From Pseudonocardiales bacterium (GTDB lineage Bacteria > Actinomycetota > Actinomycetes > Mycobacteriales > Pseudonocardiaceae), in contig JAFAUB010000076.1 of NCBI GenBank assembly GCA_019243635.1, forward strand, positions 1-64,000: 64,000 bases of DNA, given 5' to 3'. The notes beneath the pieces are model-generated. The model was not told the DNA's origin, did no database searches, and saw only the letters and a list, made by a program, of their open reading frames with translations. Shown here in pieces: positions 26,890-35,651 of the stretch (positions are counted from its first letter, which is position 1; every line of letters starts with the position of its first letter). The translations under genes were made by a program, and so were the position numbers.

Positions 26890-27839
26890 TGGGCCGGACC
26901 GCCTGCCCCCGCGAAGTCCTTCCACACCGCGACCAGCCCGTCGCGCAGCGAGACCGAGGGCCGGTAGCCCAACTGCTCACGGGCTCGGCTGATGTCGACG
27001 ACCACTGCGGGCATCTCGCCAGGCTTGGCGGCGACATGCTCGGCGGGCAGCGCGCAACCGGTGACCGTGCGCGCCGCGTCGAGGAGCTCCAGCACGGTCA
27101 CCGACCGGCCTGAGCCGATGACCGCGGTACCGGTGAAACGACGGTCCCATGCCGCGAGCACGGCCGCCACGGCGTCATCGACGTGCACGAGGTCGCGCCG
27201 CTGCAGCCCGTCGCCGTAGACCTGCACCCCACGACCGGCCAGCGCGGCGCGCATCATCCGCGCCACGAAGCTGTCCTTGCGCCCCATTCCCGGACCGTAG
27301 ATGTTGGTGAAGCGCAACGCGCAGGTGGCCATGCCGTAGGCGCCCGCGTAGCCGCACAGCAGCATCTCGCCGGCCGCTTTGGTGGCGCCGTAGGGGGTCA
27401 GCGGGCGCGGCGGTACCGTCTCGTCGATGGTGGCGTGGCCGACATCACCGACCACCGCGTTGGTGGACGCCATGATGAACCGCCCGACGCCGGCTTGGCG
27501 GCAACCCTCGAGCAGGTCCTGGGTCACCGCCACGTTCGCCTGGTAGGTGGCCGCCGGGTGCTCCACCGAGCGCAGCACCGAGGTGATGGCGGCCAGATGC
27601 ACCACACCGGCCACATCCCCGTCGGCCATCGCGTCGGCGATCACTCTTGGGTCGGTGAGCTCACCGACGACGCTGCGGACCGCCGGGTCGGGATGCGCGC
27701 CGCGGTCCACCACGGTGACCGGGTTGCCCCGGCCGGCGAAGGCGGCGACGGCGGCCCGGCCGACGAAGCCGGCTCCCCCAGTGATCACGACCCGACCGGT
27801 GCAGGCCGGCGGAGTGGCCATCGGCGCGGAGCTGGTCAT
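26886..27839 (-). CDS. NAD-dependent epimerase/dehydratase (extended SDR)
   Basis: 317 residues from the ATG at 27839. Rossmann motif GGAGFVGRA near residue 20, ASTNAVVG and the catalytic YGATKAAGE (YxxxK) near residue 145. A sugar-nucleotide 4-epimerase or dehydratase is likely, but the exact reaction is not deducible. It starts 11 bp after pepA ends and overlaps the glycosyltransferase start by GTGA, so it feeds the adjacent glycoconjugate genes. The longer open frame upstream of 27839 lies antisense-like over pepA and is not used. Confidence 0.87.
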   Translation of the reverse strand: MTSSAPMATPPACTGRVVITGGAGFVGRAAVAAFAGRGNPVTVVDRGAHPDPAVRSVVGELTDPRVIADAMADGDVAGVVHLAAITSVLRSVEHPAATYQANVAVTQDLLEGCRQAGVGRFIMASTNAVVGDVGHATIDETVPPRPLTPYGATKAAGEMLLCGYAGAYGMATCALRFTNIYGPGMGRKDSFVARMMRAALAGRGVQVYGDGLQRRDLVHVDDAVAAVLAAWDRRFTGTAVIGSGRSVTVLELLDAARTVTGCALPAEHVAAKPGEMPAVVVDISRAREQLGYRPSVSLRDGLVAVWKDFAGAGGPAQ

Positions 27840-27850
27840 CGGGGCGGAGC

Positions 27851-29455
27851 CTAGCCGGTGAACGAGCAGGCCAACTCGATCAGGGTCCGCGTGGCGAACC
27901 CGGTGCCGCCCGCGTTGACCTCGTCGTAGCTCTCCTCGGCGCGGGCCGGGCCGGCGATGTCCAGATGCGCCCAGGGCAGCCCGGCCGTGAACTCCCGCAG
28001 AAACAGCGCCGCCGTGATGCCCCCGGGTCCGGGCGGGCACTGCCGCAGATCAGCGATGTCCGAGCGGACCCCGTCGGCGTGGTCGTCGATCAGCGGCATC
28101 GGCCACCAGGCCTCGCCGACGGCCTCACCGGCGACCTGGATGCGCTCGGCGAGCCCTGGCTCGCTGGTGAACAGACCGCCGGTGCGCAGACCCAATGACA
28201 CCTTCATCGCGCCGGTCAGCGTCGCGACGTCGACCAGGGTGGTAGGCGCCAGCGTGCGCACCGCGTAGGCCAGCGCGTCAGCGAGCACCAGCCGACCCTC
28301 CGCGTCGGTGTTGGTCACCTCGGTGGTGGTACCATCTACCTGCCGCACCACGTCACTCGGGCGAAACGCCGACCCGGACACCTGGTTCTCGGCGCAGGGC
28401 ACCAGCCCCGTCACCCGTAGCGGCAGCGCCAGCTGGCCGACGGCCAGCAGCGTGGCGATCACTGCGGCACCCCCGGACATGTCCGTGCGCATCAGGTGCA
28501 TGCCCTCGGCCGGCTTGATCGAGATACCACCGGTGTCGAAGGTGATGCCCTTGCCGACCAACACCAGATGCTCTGCTGGGTTCACCTCTGGGCCCCGGTC
28601 GGGTGGGTGCCAGGCGAGCTCGAGCAACCGCGGCGGACGGGCCGAACCGCCGCCGACCGCCAGCACTCCTCCGAAGCCGTGCTCAGCCAACCAGTGCTCG
28701 TCCCGCACGGTGGCCCGCAGACCGGGCACGGTGGCGGCCAGGCGGGCGGCGGTGCCGGCGAGCCACGCGGGGTCCTTGAGCCCGCTCGGGGTGTTGGCGA
28801 GGTCCCGGGCCAGCCCGGTGGCCCGGCCGAGCAGCTGCGCCCTGGCGACGGCGTCGGCCAGGGGCCCCAGCCGGTCCCCGGGTGTCACGATGAACACCAC
28901 AGTGGTCGGCGGCGGCGCTGCGCCGGCCGAGCCGGCAAACCCACCGCCGGCCGAGCCGGCAAACCCCCCACCGCCGGCCGAGCCGGCAAACCCCCCACCG
29001 CCACCGGTGACGCGGTAACAGTGCGAGCCCACCACGCACCCGAGGGCCAGGGACGCCGCCTGCTGGGCGCTCGTGCCGGCTGGCAGGTGCACCTGTACCA
29101 GGGGCGGCGCTCGCCGACCCGCCGCCGAGGTGGTCCGGACCAGCGCGGCACCGGCCGCTCGCCACTCCCTCGTGCTGCCCACTCCGGCGCCCACGAGCCA
29201 CCCGTGGTCGGGCCGTGCCGTGATCAGGGGCACCACCTGAACCGAACCGGCGGTGGCCCGCACCCGGTGGCGGGCTAGCCATCGCTCGTCCACGCCGATC
29301 TCATCCGCGCCCGGACCCAAGATCAGCTGTTCACCCGCCGGCGACTGCTCGGAGGGAGGGTGGCCGACCAACACGGCATCAGGCACTCCGGGATCACGCC
29401 GCGCCCGCACCCGGACCTCAACCAGCGGCGTCGGGATCTTCGGTGTCACGGGCAC
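27851..29455 (-). CDS. pepA: leucyl aminopeptidase, M17 family
   Basis: 534 residues. Cytosolic dinuclear-metal aminopeptidase. C-terminal catalytic domain motifs: LVGKGITFDTGGISIKP (lysine and first metal aspartate), MRTDMSGGAAV and NTDAEGRLVLADAL, all intact. Between the N-terminal macro-like domain and the catalytic domain lies a Gly/Ala/Phe-rich insert (GGFAGSAGG repeated three times) encoded by a DNA tandem repeat. GTG start at 29455 or 29449. Confidence 0.93.
   Translation of the reverse strand: MPVTPKIPTPLVEVRVRARRDPGVPDAVLVGHPPSEQSPAGEQLILGPGADEIGVDERWLARHRVRATAGSVQVVPLITARPDHGWLVGAGVGSTREWRAAGAALVRTTSAAGRRAPPLVQVHLPAGTSAQQAASLALGCVVGSHCYRVTGGGGGFAGSAGGGGFAGSAGGGFAGSAGAAPPPTTVVFIVTPGDRLGPLADAVARAQLLGRATGLARDLANTPSGLKDPAWLAGTAARLAATVPGLRATVRDEHWLAEHGFGGVLAVGGGSARPPRLLELAWHPPDRGPEVNPAEHLVLVGKGITFDTGGISIKPAEGMHLMRTDMSGGAAVIATLLAVGQLALPLRVTGLVPCAENQVSGSAFRPSDVVRQVDGTTTEVTNTDAEGRLVLADALAYAVRTLAPTTLVDVATLTGAMKVSLGLRTGGLFTSEPGLAERIQVAGEAVGEAWWPMPLIDDHADGVRSDIADLRQCPPGPGGITAALFLREFTAGLPWAHLDIAGPARAEESYDEVNAGGTGFATRTLIELACSFTG
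28921..28998 (-). repeat. three-unit tandem repeat inside pepA
   Basis: Units of 24, 27 and 27 nt (28921-28944, 28945-28971, 28972-28998) share CGCCGGCCGAGCCGGCAAAC and encode the GFAGSAGGG linker in frame. The core differs by one base from the repeat in htrA. Confidence 0.85.
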
Positions 29456-29542
29456 TGGTGTCTCCGATCAGTTCGTGGCGAGGCCCCGGTGCGCCTGAAG
29501 GCGACAACCGAGGCCACGGGATGAAGACGCTGGGCGCGGGCG

Positions 29543-29710
29543 TCACTCCACGACGGCCCGCAATGCCTCGCCAAGCTCGCCGGCTTCATCCGCCGACATC
29601 TCGACGACAAGCCGCCCACCGCCCTCGAGCGGGACGCGCATCACGATGCCCCGTCCCTCCTTCGTCACCTCGAGGGGACCATCTCCGGTCCGGGGCTTCA
29701 TGGCCGCCAT
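29543..29710 (-). CDS. DUF3117 family small protein
   Basis: 55 residues starting MAAMKPRTGDGPLEVTKEGR and ending in a short helix (DEAGELGEALRAVV). This is the near-invariant actinobacterial DUF3117 pattern. The ATG at 29710 has a strong GGAGGGAG site. Function unknown. In mycobacteria it also neighbours tagA and the glg genes. Confidence 0.9.
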   Translation of the reverse strand: MAAMKPRTGDGPLEVTKEGRGIVMRVPLEGGGRLVVEMSADEAGELGEALRAVVE

Positions 29711-29818
29711 AGCGTGCTCCCTCCGTTCATTCGTCACCGCGGGTGGCCACGCGACACCAGTGACCCACTGCATTCTCCCTTATCGGCTCCGGCGCCCGAA
29801 AAGTACCGGCGTCGGAGC

Positions 29819-30454
29819 TCACTCGCCGCCGCGACGGAAGCAGCCGACGAGGTGGTCATCGACCATCCCGGTGGCCTGCATGAGCGCATGACAGGTGACG
29901 GGACCGACAAAGGTGAAGCCCCGACGGCGCAGCATGCGGGCCATCGCCTCGGACTCGGGGGTCCGGGCCGGCACATCGGCCGCGGTGCGCGGCGCGGGCC
30001 GCCCCGCGGGGTCGGGCGCGTAGGACCACAACAGGGCGTCCAGATCCTCGCCCAGCGCGGTGACCGCTCGGGCATTGTGCACCGTCGCCTCAATCTTGGC
30101 GCGGTGACGGACGATGGCTGCGTCGGCGAGCAGGCGCGCCACGTCGTCGTCGGTGAACGCGGCGACCGTCGCTGGGTGGAAGCCCGCGAAGGCGCGCCGG
30201 AACGCCTCCCGCTTGCGCAGGATCGTCAGCCAGGACAGACCCGACTGGAACGCCTCCAGGCTGAGCCGCTCGAACAGGGCGCGCGCGCCATGAACCGGCA
30301 CCCCCCATTCGTCGTCGTGGTAGTCGCGGTAGTCAGGGGCCGATCCTGCCCACGGGCAGCGTGGGCGGCCGTCCGTTCCGGCCACTGCGCCGATCTCAGG
30401 GCCGACCTCCTCAGGGCCGACCTCCTCAGGGCCCACATTCTGCGGGCCGGTCAT
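29819..30454 (-). CDS. tag: DNA-3-methyladenine glycosylase I
   Basis: 211 residues. It removes 3-methyladenine from alkylated DNA. Family signature: CPWAGSAPDYRDYHDDEWGV (about residues 33-52) with the zinc-binding Cys, then LSWLTILRKREAFRRAF, and GFTFVGPVTCHALMQATGMV with the C-terminal zinc ligands. The N-terminus holds a short E-V-G-P repeat outside the family. Start overlaps the upstream SRPBCC gene (ATGA), so it belongs to the gpgS-tag operon. Confidence 0.93.
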   Translation of the reverse strand: MTGPQNVGPEEVGPEEVGPEIGAVAGTDGRPRCPWAGSAPDYRDYHDDEWGVPVHGARALFERLSLEAFQSGLSWLTILRKREAFRRAFAGFHPATVAAFTDDDVARLLADAAIVRHRAKIEATVHNARAVTALGEDLDALLWSYAPDPAGRPAPRTAADVPARTPESEAMARMLRRRGFTFVGPVTCHALMQATGMVDDHLVGCFRRGGE

Positions 30455-30894
30455 CTCGGGTAGGCCCGGCAGAAATCGGCGAAGCGGGCCAGCGAGAGCC
30501 GCAGGCCCCAGCCGAAGACCGGACGAATCAGCGGAGCACCCATGGCGCCTAGCACCCCCAGCGGCAGCTCCAGCCGCTCAGTCCACTCGAAGGTGGCCGC
30601 GTCGCGGCCGCGTGGCGCCACCGCGAAGACGCCGGTACCGCGCACCACCGCCCCGAGGTGCCGCATCTCGCATCGGCAGGGGGCGTCCCACACGGTGATC
30701 CGCATGCTGTCGGTGACCCCGACTCCCCGTACCCCGGTGAGCGCCTCCACCTCCGAGCCGACCGAACGGCCATCGCCCCGACGGATCCGCACGGTGGTGC
30801 CGAGCATCCACTCGCCCTGGCGCTCCCAGTCTGTGGCGGCCGCGAACACCGTTTCCGGTGGCGCGTCAACGTCGACTCGCATAGTCAGGTTCAT
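30451..30894 (-). CDS. SRPBCC (polyketide cyclase/START-like) family protein
   Basis: 147 residues. The opening MNLTMRVDVDAPPETVFAAA followed by TDWERQ is the usual start of an SRPBCC ligand-binding fold, and the length fits. Ligand unknown. The ATG at 30894 overlaps the preceding stop as TGATG, and the stop overlaps tag as ATGA, so it is tightly coupled on both sides. Confidence 0.8.
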   Translation of the reverse strand: MNLTMRVDVDAPPETVFAAATDWERQGEWMLGTTVRIRRGDGRSVGSEVEALTGVRGVGVTDSMRITVWDAPCRCEMRHLGAVVRGTGVFAVAPRGRDAATFEWTERLELPLGVLGAMGAPLIRPVFGWGLRLSLARFADFCRAYPR

Positions 30895-31181
30895 CACTGC
30901 GCCTCCAGCTCGGCCACCCGGGCGCGCAGCGCGTCGAGCTCGGCCGCCGCTCGCTGCAGCGTCCAGTCCACCTCGGACATCCGGTACCCCCGCAACACCT
31001 GGGAGAACCGGATGGCGCGCACGTCGTCGCCGACGATCGGTCCGTCCGGCAGCCAGGTCGGGGTCCCATCCGGCGGCAGCGCGGCCAGCTCCTCGCCCCG
31101 GCCGAACACCAGCGAGGCGATCAGGAACACCACCGCGGCCACCACCACCGCGACGATGAGATAGGTCAGCACCGTGCCCAC
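30894..31181 (-). CDS. small membrane-anchored DivIVA-domain protein
   Basis: 95 residues. An N-terminal transmembrane helix (VLTYLIVAVVVAAVVFLIAS) is followed by a linker and a DivIVA-type module with IRFSQVLRGYRMSEVDWTLQ and a heptad-like RAAAELDALRARVAELEAQ coiled coil. It probably localises to sites of wall growth or division. The GTG at 31181 is a choice among nearby GTG codons, and the ribosome-binding site is weak. It lies in the gpgS-tag operon. Confidence 0.78.
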   Translation of the reverse strand: MGTVLTYLIVAVVVAAVVFLIASLVFGRGEELAALPPDGTPTWLPDGPIVGDDVRAIRFSQVLRGYRMSEVDWTLQRAAAELDALRARVAELEAQ

Positions 31182-31200
31182 GTTCGAGATCGTGGCACGT

Positions 31201-32166
31201 TCAGGCTGAGCGGGCGGCGAGCACATCCCGCATCGGCGGCCGGTCGGCCACCAGTACCCCGCTCTCGGTGGGCATGAACCGGGTACCGAGCTGGACGAAC
31301 TGGGTGATGCCCGCCGACCCCGGCACTTCGGCCACCCCGCAGCGGGGCAGCGCCGCGCCGAGAATCTGCCGTGACATCACCCCGAGCTCAAGCAACGAGC
31401 GGTTCCGATGCTTGCGCACCCCGAGGTTCACCTGAGCCAGCCCGTCCAGCCCGTAGCTGGTGTGCGCATCGAGCAACAACCCGATCTCCACGCCGTACCC
31501 GGCGGCGAAGGGCACCGACTCCAGGAATGCGCGACTCGCCGCGTACTCGCCGCCCAGCGGCTGCACCACCCCGGCGAGCTCGGGGCGCAGCGTGTTGAGC
31601 AGCGGCCGGGCCAGCAGCTCGGTGACCCGACCGCCGAGAGTACCCGCATCCGGGCTCTCGATCCGCAGCGGCCGCCGGTAGAAGCCCTTGACCAGCGCAA
31701 CCCGTTGCCGCGCGCGCCGGAGGCGCAGCAGCAACGGTCCGAGCAGCGCGGGCACGAACCCGGAGTCGAAGTCGACCAGGTCGGAGTCGATGAAGACCAG
31801 CAGATCGCCCGAGGTGGCCGCCAGGGAGCGCCAGAGCACCTCCCCCTTCCCCGGCCACGGCTTCAGCTCGGGCAGCACATCGGTGCGGTGCACCACCCGG
31901 GCGCCGGCCGCACGGGCCACCTCGGCGGTCCGGTCGGTACAACCGGAGTCCATCACCACCAGTTCGTCGACCAACCCCCCGACCAACGATCGCAGCTCAC
32001 CGACCAGCGCGCCGACCGTCGCCTCCTCGTTCAGCGCGGGCATTACCACGCTGACGGTCCGGCCCCGCTTGGCCGCGACGAGCTGCTCGACGGTCCACGG
32101 CACGCGCTGCACTGTGGCCTCGCTGAACCACCGCCGGGCCTGGGGGAGCAGCGCCAGGCCCCTCAT
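31201..32166 (-). CDS. gpgS: glucosyl-3-phosphoglycerate synthase
   Basis: 321 residues, GT81/GT2-like. It transfers glucose from UDP- or NDP-glucose to 3-phosphoglycerate, the first step of glucosylglycerate and (in mycobacteria) methylglucose lipopolysaccharide synthesis. Motifs: VVMPALNEEATVG (about residues 40-52), VVMDSGCTDRTAEVA, LPELKPWPGKGEVLWRS and the metal-binding FIDSDLVDF. Position between folP2 and the DivIVA-like/tag genes matches the mycobacterial order. Confidence 0.93.
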   Translation of the reverse strand: MRGLALLPQARRWFSEATVQRVPWTVEQLVAAKRGRTVSVVMPALNEEATVGALVGELRSLVGGLVDELVVMDSGCTDRTAEVARAAGARVVHRTDVLPELKPWPGKGEVLWRSLAATSGDLLVFIDSDLVDFDSGFVPALLGPLLLRLRRARQRVALVKGFYRRPLRIESPDAGTLGGRVTELLARPLLNTLRPELAGVVQPLGGEYAASRAFLESVPFAAGYGVEIGLLLDAHTSYGLDGLAQVNLGVRKHRNRSLLELGVMSRQILGAALPRCGVAEVPGSAGITQFVQLGTRFMPTESGVLVADRPPMRDVLAARSA

Positions 32167-32190
32167 GCTGTACGTCTCATGCCGAGCACC

Positions 32191-33048
32191 TTAGCTCGTG
32201 GCGCGCTTCGCGATGAGGGGCTGCTTTTTCCCCATCACGACACTCACCATGTCGAGGGCCCGCCGAGCCTCCTTGACATTGTGCACACGAAAGACACGTG
32301 CCCCCATCCAGGCACAAAGCGAGATCACCGCCAACGTCCCCTCCAGTCGCTCCGCCACGGGGAGGCCGAGGGACTCGCCGATGAAGTCCTTGTTCGAGAC
32401 GGAGACCAGGACGGGCCATCCCACTCCGACGACCTCGTCGATTCGACGAGTCACCTCAAGAGAGTGGCGAGTATTCTTGGCGAAGTCGTGGCCGGGGTCA
32501 ACGAGAATCGACTCCTCGGGCACACCGAGGCGCACGGCTCGATCAGCCAGCTCAGACAGGCGCGACGTGACGTCCGACACGACATCCACGTAATGCAGCC
32601 CGCGCGCCTCGGTCCTCGGCGCCAGCGTGCCCGCATGGGTGCACACGAGACCGCAACCGTAGCGCGCCGCGACCTTCGCGAGATTCGGATCGTAACCACC
32701 CCAGGCGTCATTGATGAGGTTGGCGCCCGCCTCGGCGCTCACCGCCGCGACCTCGCTTCGCCAGGTATCAACGCTGATGACGATCTTCGGGTGTGACCGG
32801 CGGACCTCGGTGACGAGCGGGACGACGCGCTCGATCTCCTGACCGACGGGCACCTCCGGCCCGGGGGCGGCTTTCACCCCCCCGATGTCCACGATATCCG
32901 CTCCGCCGGCAACCGCCGCATCAACAGCCCTCAACGCATCCGACAAAGAATAGTTCCTCCCTTTGTCGTAAAACGAGTCCGGAGTCCGGTTGATCACCCC
33001 CATGACCAACAGCCGGTCCGCACGAAACTCCCGGCCCCCAAGCCTCAC
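32191..33048 (-). CDS. folP2: dihydropteroate synthase homologue FolP2
   Basis: 285 residues of the pterin-binding TIM barrel. VMGVINRTPDSFYDKGRNYS (about 15-34), DIVDIGG and LINDAWGG (residues around 110), and VDPGHDFAKNTRHS are present. DHPS normally condenses dihydropterin pyrophosphate with p-aminobenzoate. The mycobacterial FolP2 at the same place upstream of gpgS is, as I recall, not a functional DHPS, so the substrate may differ. Codon use is slightly less GC-rich than the neighbours. GTG start. A 64-nt element lies just upstream. Confidence 0.85.
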   Translation of the reverse strand: MRLGGREFRADRLLVMGVINRTPDSFYDKGRNYSLSDALRAVDAAVAGGADIVDIGGVKAAPGPEVPVGQEIERVVPLVTEVRRSHPKIVISVDTWRSEVAAVSAEAGANLINDAWGGYDPNLAKVAARYGCGLVCTHAGTLAPRTEARGLHYVDVVSDVTSRLSELADRAVRLGVPEESILVDPGHDFAKNTRHSLEVTRRIDEVVGVGWPVLVSVSNKDFIGESLGLPVAERLEGTLAVISLCAWMGARVFRVHNVKEARRALDMVSVVMGKKQPLIAKRATS

Positions 33049-33073
33049 CCCCGTTCCCCCGCCCGGGCCCCGT

Positions 33074-33137
33074 CCCGATATGGAGACATATCGGGACTAC
33101 TGACTCTCTCGTTGCCCCGATATGTCTCCATATCGGG
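33074..33137. repeat. 64-nt inverted-repeat element, copy C (22-20-22)
   Basis: Arms 33074-33095 and 33116-33137 are perfect complements, and pairing extends seven bases further outward (33067-33144) to a 29-bp stem. Each arm has fully complementary outer octamers CCCGATAT and ATATCGGG. The dapE TAG stop (33097-33099) is in the 20-nt spacer. Unlike copies A and D, the flanking genes run in the same direction. Confidence 0.9.
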
Positions 33138-34206
33138 ACGGGGCGCGGCCGGTGAGGTAGCGGCGCAGTGACTCGGTGCAGGCGGTGATCTGGGGGGTGT
33201 GGACGTGCTCTTCGCGGGTGTGCGCGAGGTTGGGGTCACCGGGTCCGTAGTTCAGCGCGGGGATCCCGAGCGCGGCGAAGCGGGACACGTCCGTCCAGCC
33301 GTACTTCGCGACCGGGACGACCCCGATGGTGGCCAGGAACTCGCAGGCAGCCGGCGCGTCCAGCCCCGGTAGCGCACCGCAGGCACCGTCGGTGAACTCG
33401 AGCTCGAACCCGCCGAGCACCTCACGGACGTGCCGCTGGGCCTGCGGCAGCGAGCGGTCCGGAGCGAACCGGAAGTTGACCTGCACCTCACAGGCGTCGG
33501 GCACCACGTTGCCGGCGACTCCGCCGGAGATACCCACCGCCTGCAGCCCCTCCCGGTAGGTGCACCCGTCGATCTCGATGCTGCGCGGCCGGTAGCCGGC
33601 CAGCCGGGCCAGCACCTGACCAGCGGCATGGATCGCGTTGTCCCCCAGCCACGACCGGGCACTGTGCGCGCGGCGCCCCGCCGTGCGCACAGTGCCCCGC
33701 AGGGTGCCCTGGCAGCCGGCCTCGACCAGACCGCTGGTGGGCTCGGCCAGAATCGCCAGCTGTGCGGCCAGCCATTCGGGGTGCTCCCGCTCGATCCGTC
33801 CCAGCCCGTTGCGAGCCGCCTCGACCTCCTCGCAGTCGTAGAGCACCACGGTCAGGTCACACACCGGCTCGGGCACCGTAGCCGCGAGGTGCAGGATCAT
33901 CGCGTCGCCCGACTTCATGTCCGATGTGCCGCAGCCATAGAGCAGCTCGCCGCAGCGCCGGCTGGGCAGGTTCCCGGCGACCGGCACCGTGTCCAGGTGC
34001 CCCGCCAGCAGCACCCGCCGCGAGCGGCCCAGCTCGGTGCGGGCCAGCACGGCATTGCCCGAGCGCAGCAACCGCAGGTGCGGCGCCTGCGCGGTCAGCG
34101 CCCGCTGCACCGCATCGGCCAGCGTGTCCTCCTGTCCCGACACGCTGGGCACGTCCACCAGCGCGGCCGTCAGCTTCACAGGGTCAGCAGTCAGGTCCAG
34201 GTCCAC
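33097..34206 (-). CDS. dapE: succinyl-diaminopimelate desuccinylase
   Basis: 369 residues, M20 family. It hydrolyses N-succinyl-LL-diaminopimelate in lysine and peptidoglycan-precursor synthesis. Metal-site motifs: [16 protein letters not shown] (about residue 69-84), [13 protein letters not shown] and [17 protein letters not shown] at 34206 is chosen because it begins the domain; the ribosome-binding site is weak. The last residues ([12 protein letters not shown]) are encoded by copy C of the 64-nt element. Divergent from dapD. Confidence 0.93.
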   Translation of the reverse strand: MDLDLTADPVKLTAALVDVPSVSGQEDTLADAVQRALTAQAPHLRLLRSGNAVLARTELGRSRRVLLAGHLDTVPVAGNLPSRRCGELLYGCGTSDMKSGDAMILHLAATVPEPVCDLTVVLYDCEEVEAARNGLGRIEREHPEWLAAQLAILAEPTSGLVEAGCQGTLRGTVRTAGRRAHSARSWLGDNAIHAAGQVLARLAGYRPRSIEIDGCTYREGLQAVGISGGVAGNVVPDACEVQVNFRFAPDRSLPQAQRHVREVLGGFELEFTDGACGALPGLDAPAACEFLATIGVVPVAKYGWTDVSRFAALGIPALNYGPGDPNLAHTREEHVHTPQITACTESLRRYLTGRAPSRYGDISGQRESQ

Positions 34207-34302
34207 GGGTGTGACGGTAGCGCCCCGCAGCCCACGGGTCTGACGTCGGACACCGAGGAGTCCACCCACGCCCCCGGCACCTGGGCGCTACCGTGGCCCC
34301 TC

Positions 34303-35316
34303 GTGAGCTACCCGCAGATCAGCTCCGCGCACGGCGTGGGGTTGGCCACCCTCACGCACGCGGGCTCCGTGCTGGACACCTGGTTCCCGAGCCCGGCGCC
34401 GGGCCTGCCTCCAGGAACCCGGACCCGAGCCACTGAGGCCCGGGGCGCCGCGGCGGAGCGCACGGCCGCCACCGTGCGGGTACCACCGCAGGACGTGCCC
34501 GAGGGGCTCGCCGCGCTGCTCGGCCCGGACCCGGCGCGGGGTGTCGAGCTGGTGGCGGTGCGTACCGCAGTACCGGACCTGCAGGCCCCGCCCGTGGACG
34601 CGCACGACGTGTACCTGCGGCTGCACCTGCTGTCACACCGGCTGGTGGTCCCCCGCGGTATCAACCTCGACGGGGTCTTCGAGCTGCTGTCCACTGTGGT
34701 GTGGACCAGCTTCGGGCCGTGCCCGGTGGCGGACTTCGAGGCCACCCGGATGCGGATGCGCCGGCGTGGTCCGGTCATCGTCTACGGGGTGGACAAGTTC
34801 CCGCGGATGGTCGACTACGTGGTGCCCTCGGGGGTGCGGATCGGCGACGCGGACCGGGTGCGGCTGGGCGCCCACCTGGCCGCCGGCACCACGGTGATGC
34901 ACGAGGGGTTCGTCAACTTCAACGCCGGCACGCTCGGTAGGTCGATGGTAGAGGGCCGGATCTCCTCCGGGGTCATCGTCGGTGCCGACTCCGATCTGGG
35001 CGGCGGCGCGTCGATCATGGGGACACTGTCGGGCGGCGGCAAGGAGCGGATCACGATCGGCCGGCGCTGCCTGGTCGGCGCCAACGCCGGGATCGGGATC
35101 TCGCTGGGCGACGACTGTGTGGTGGAGGCCGGCCTGTACGTCACCGCAGGAACCAAGGTGACGCTGGCCGATGGCACGGTGGTGAAGGCCCGTGAGCTCT
35201 CCGGTGCCGACGAGATGCTGTACCGCCGGGACTCGGTCACCGGTGCCGTGCGCGCGGTGCACCGCGCGGGCAAGGCCGGCATCGAGCTCAACGCCATCCT
35301 GCACTCCCACGACTGA
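34303..35316 (+). CDS. dapD: tetrahydrodipicolinate N-succinyltransferase
   Basis: 337 residues, actinobacterial DapD type. It uses succinyl-CoA to acylate tetrahydrodipicolinate. The C-terminal left-handed beta-helix shows hexapeptide repeats ([20 protein letters not shown], then [20 protein letters not shown]) and the family motif [23 protein letters not shown] 34303 ([15 protein letters not shown]) is chosen. The frame is open for a further ~870 nt upstream, antisense to dapE, but that part is not protein-like. With dapE and dapC here, most of the succinylase branch is covered. Confidence 0.93.
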   Translation: MSYPQISSAHGVGLATLTHAGSVLDTWFPSPAPGLPPGTRTRATEARGAAAERTAATVRVPPQDVPEGLAALLGPDPARGVELVAVRTAVPDLQAPPVDAHDVYLRLHLLSHRLVVPRGINLDGVFELLSTVVWTSFGPCPVADFEATRMRMRRRGPVIVYGVDKFPRMVDYVVPSGVRIGDADRVRLGAHLAAGTTVMHEGFVNFNAGTLGRSMVEGRISSGVIVGADSDLGGGASIMGTLSGGGKERITIGRRCLVGANAGIGISLGDDCVVEAGLYVTAGTKVTLADGTVVKARELSGADEMLYRRDSVTGAVRAVHRAGKAGIELNAILHSHD

Positions 35317-35353
35317 CCTGTCGACCAGCAAGGACCATGGCTCACAAGGGCTC

Positions 35354-35578
35354 ATGAGGATCAATGCGATGAGCGTCGTCACCCATGACCACCACGAGAG
35401 CCCCCGCCGGGGCGGCAGGCTCGTCAAGCTGAGTGACCCGGTTCGCTCGCGGCCTCGCGACCCGACCGCGCATCTGCTGCGCGCCGAGCTGGGCTGACTG
35501 GGCCGGGCGCTCGGTCCGGTACGGGATGCCGACGTGCTCCTCGAACGGTTTCGCAGCCGGGCGACTGGTGGAGCGTGA
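35354..35578 (+). pseudogene. CHAD-domain protein remnant interrupted by a nonsense codon
   Basis: One frame reads ...RDPTAHLLRAELG, then TGA at 35495-35497, then LGRALGPVRDADVLLERF and a stop at 35576-35578. The LRAEL(x)WLGRALGxVRDxDVLLERL pattern is characteristic of CHAD domains, and the TGA occupies the place of a conserved Trp (TGG to TGA). No complete domain is present on either side. It fills most of the 366-bp gap between dapD and dapC. Confidence 0.4.
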
Positions 35579-35651
35579 GAAGGTCAGCCGCACGGCGACT
35601 CGACAGGCCTGGCCGGCCGCGTGGCACCAGGTGCAGCGCCACCCGCTGCAC

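Noticed and set aside
31408..32796. 462-codon plus-strand frame across gpgS and folP2
   Set aside because: It spans two well-supported minus-strand genes in antisense and has no recognisable domain.
33430..34302. N-terminal extension of dapD
   Set aside because: The open frame upstream of GTG 34303 is antisense to dapE and compositionally unlike DapD, whose usual N-terminus begins at the chosen start.
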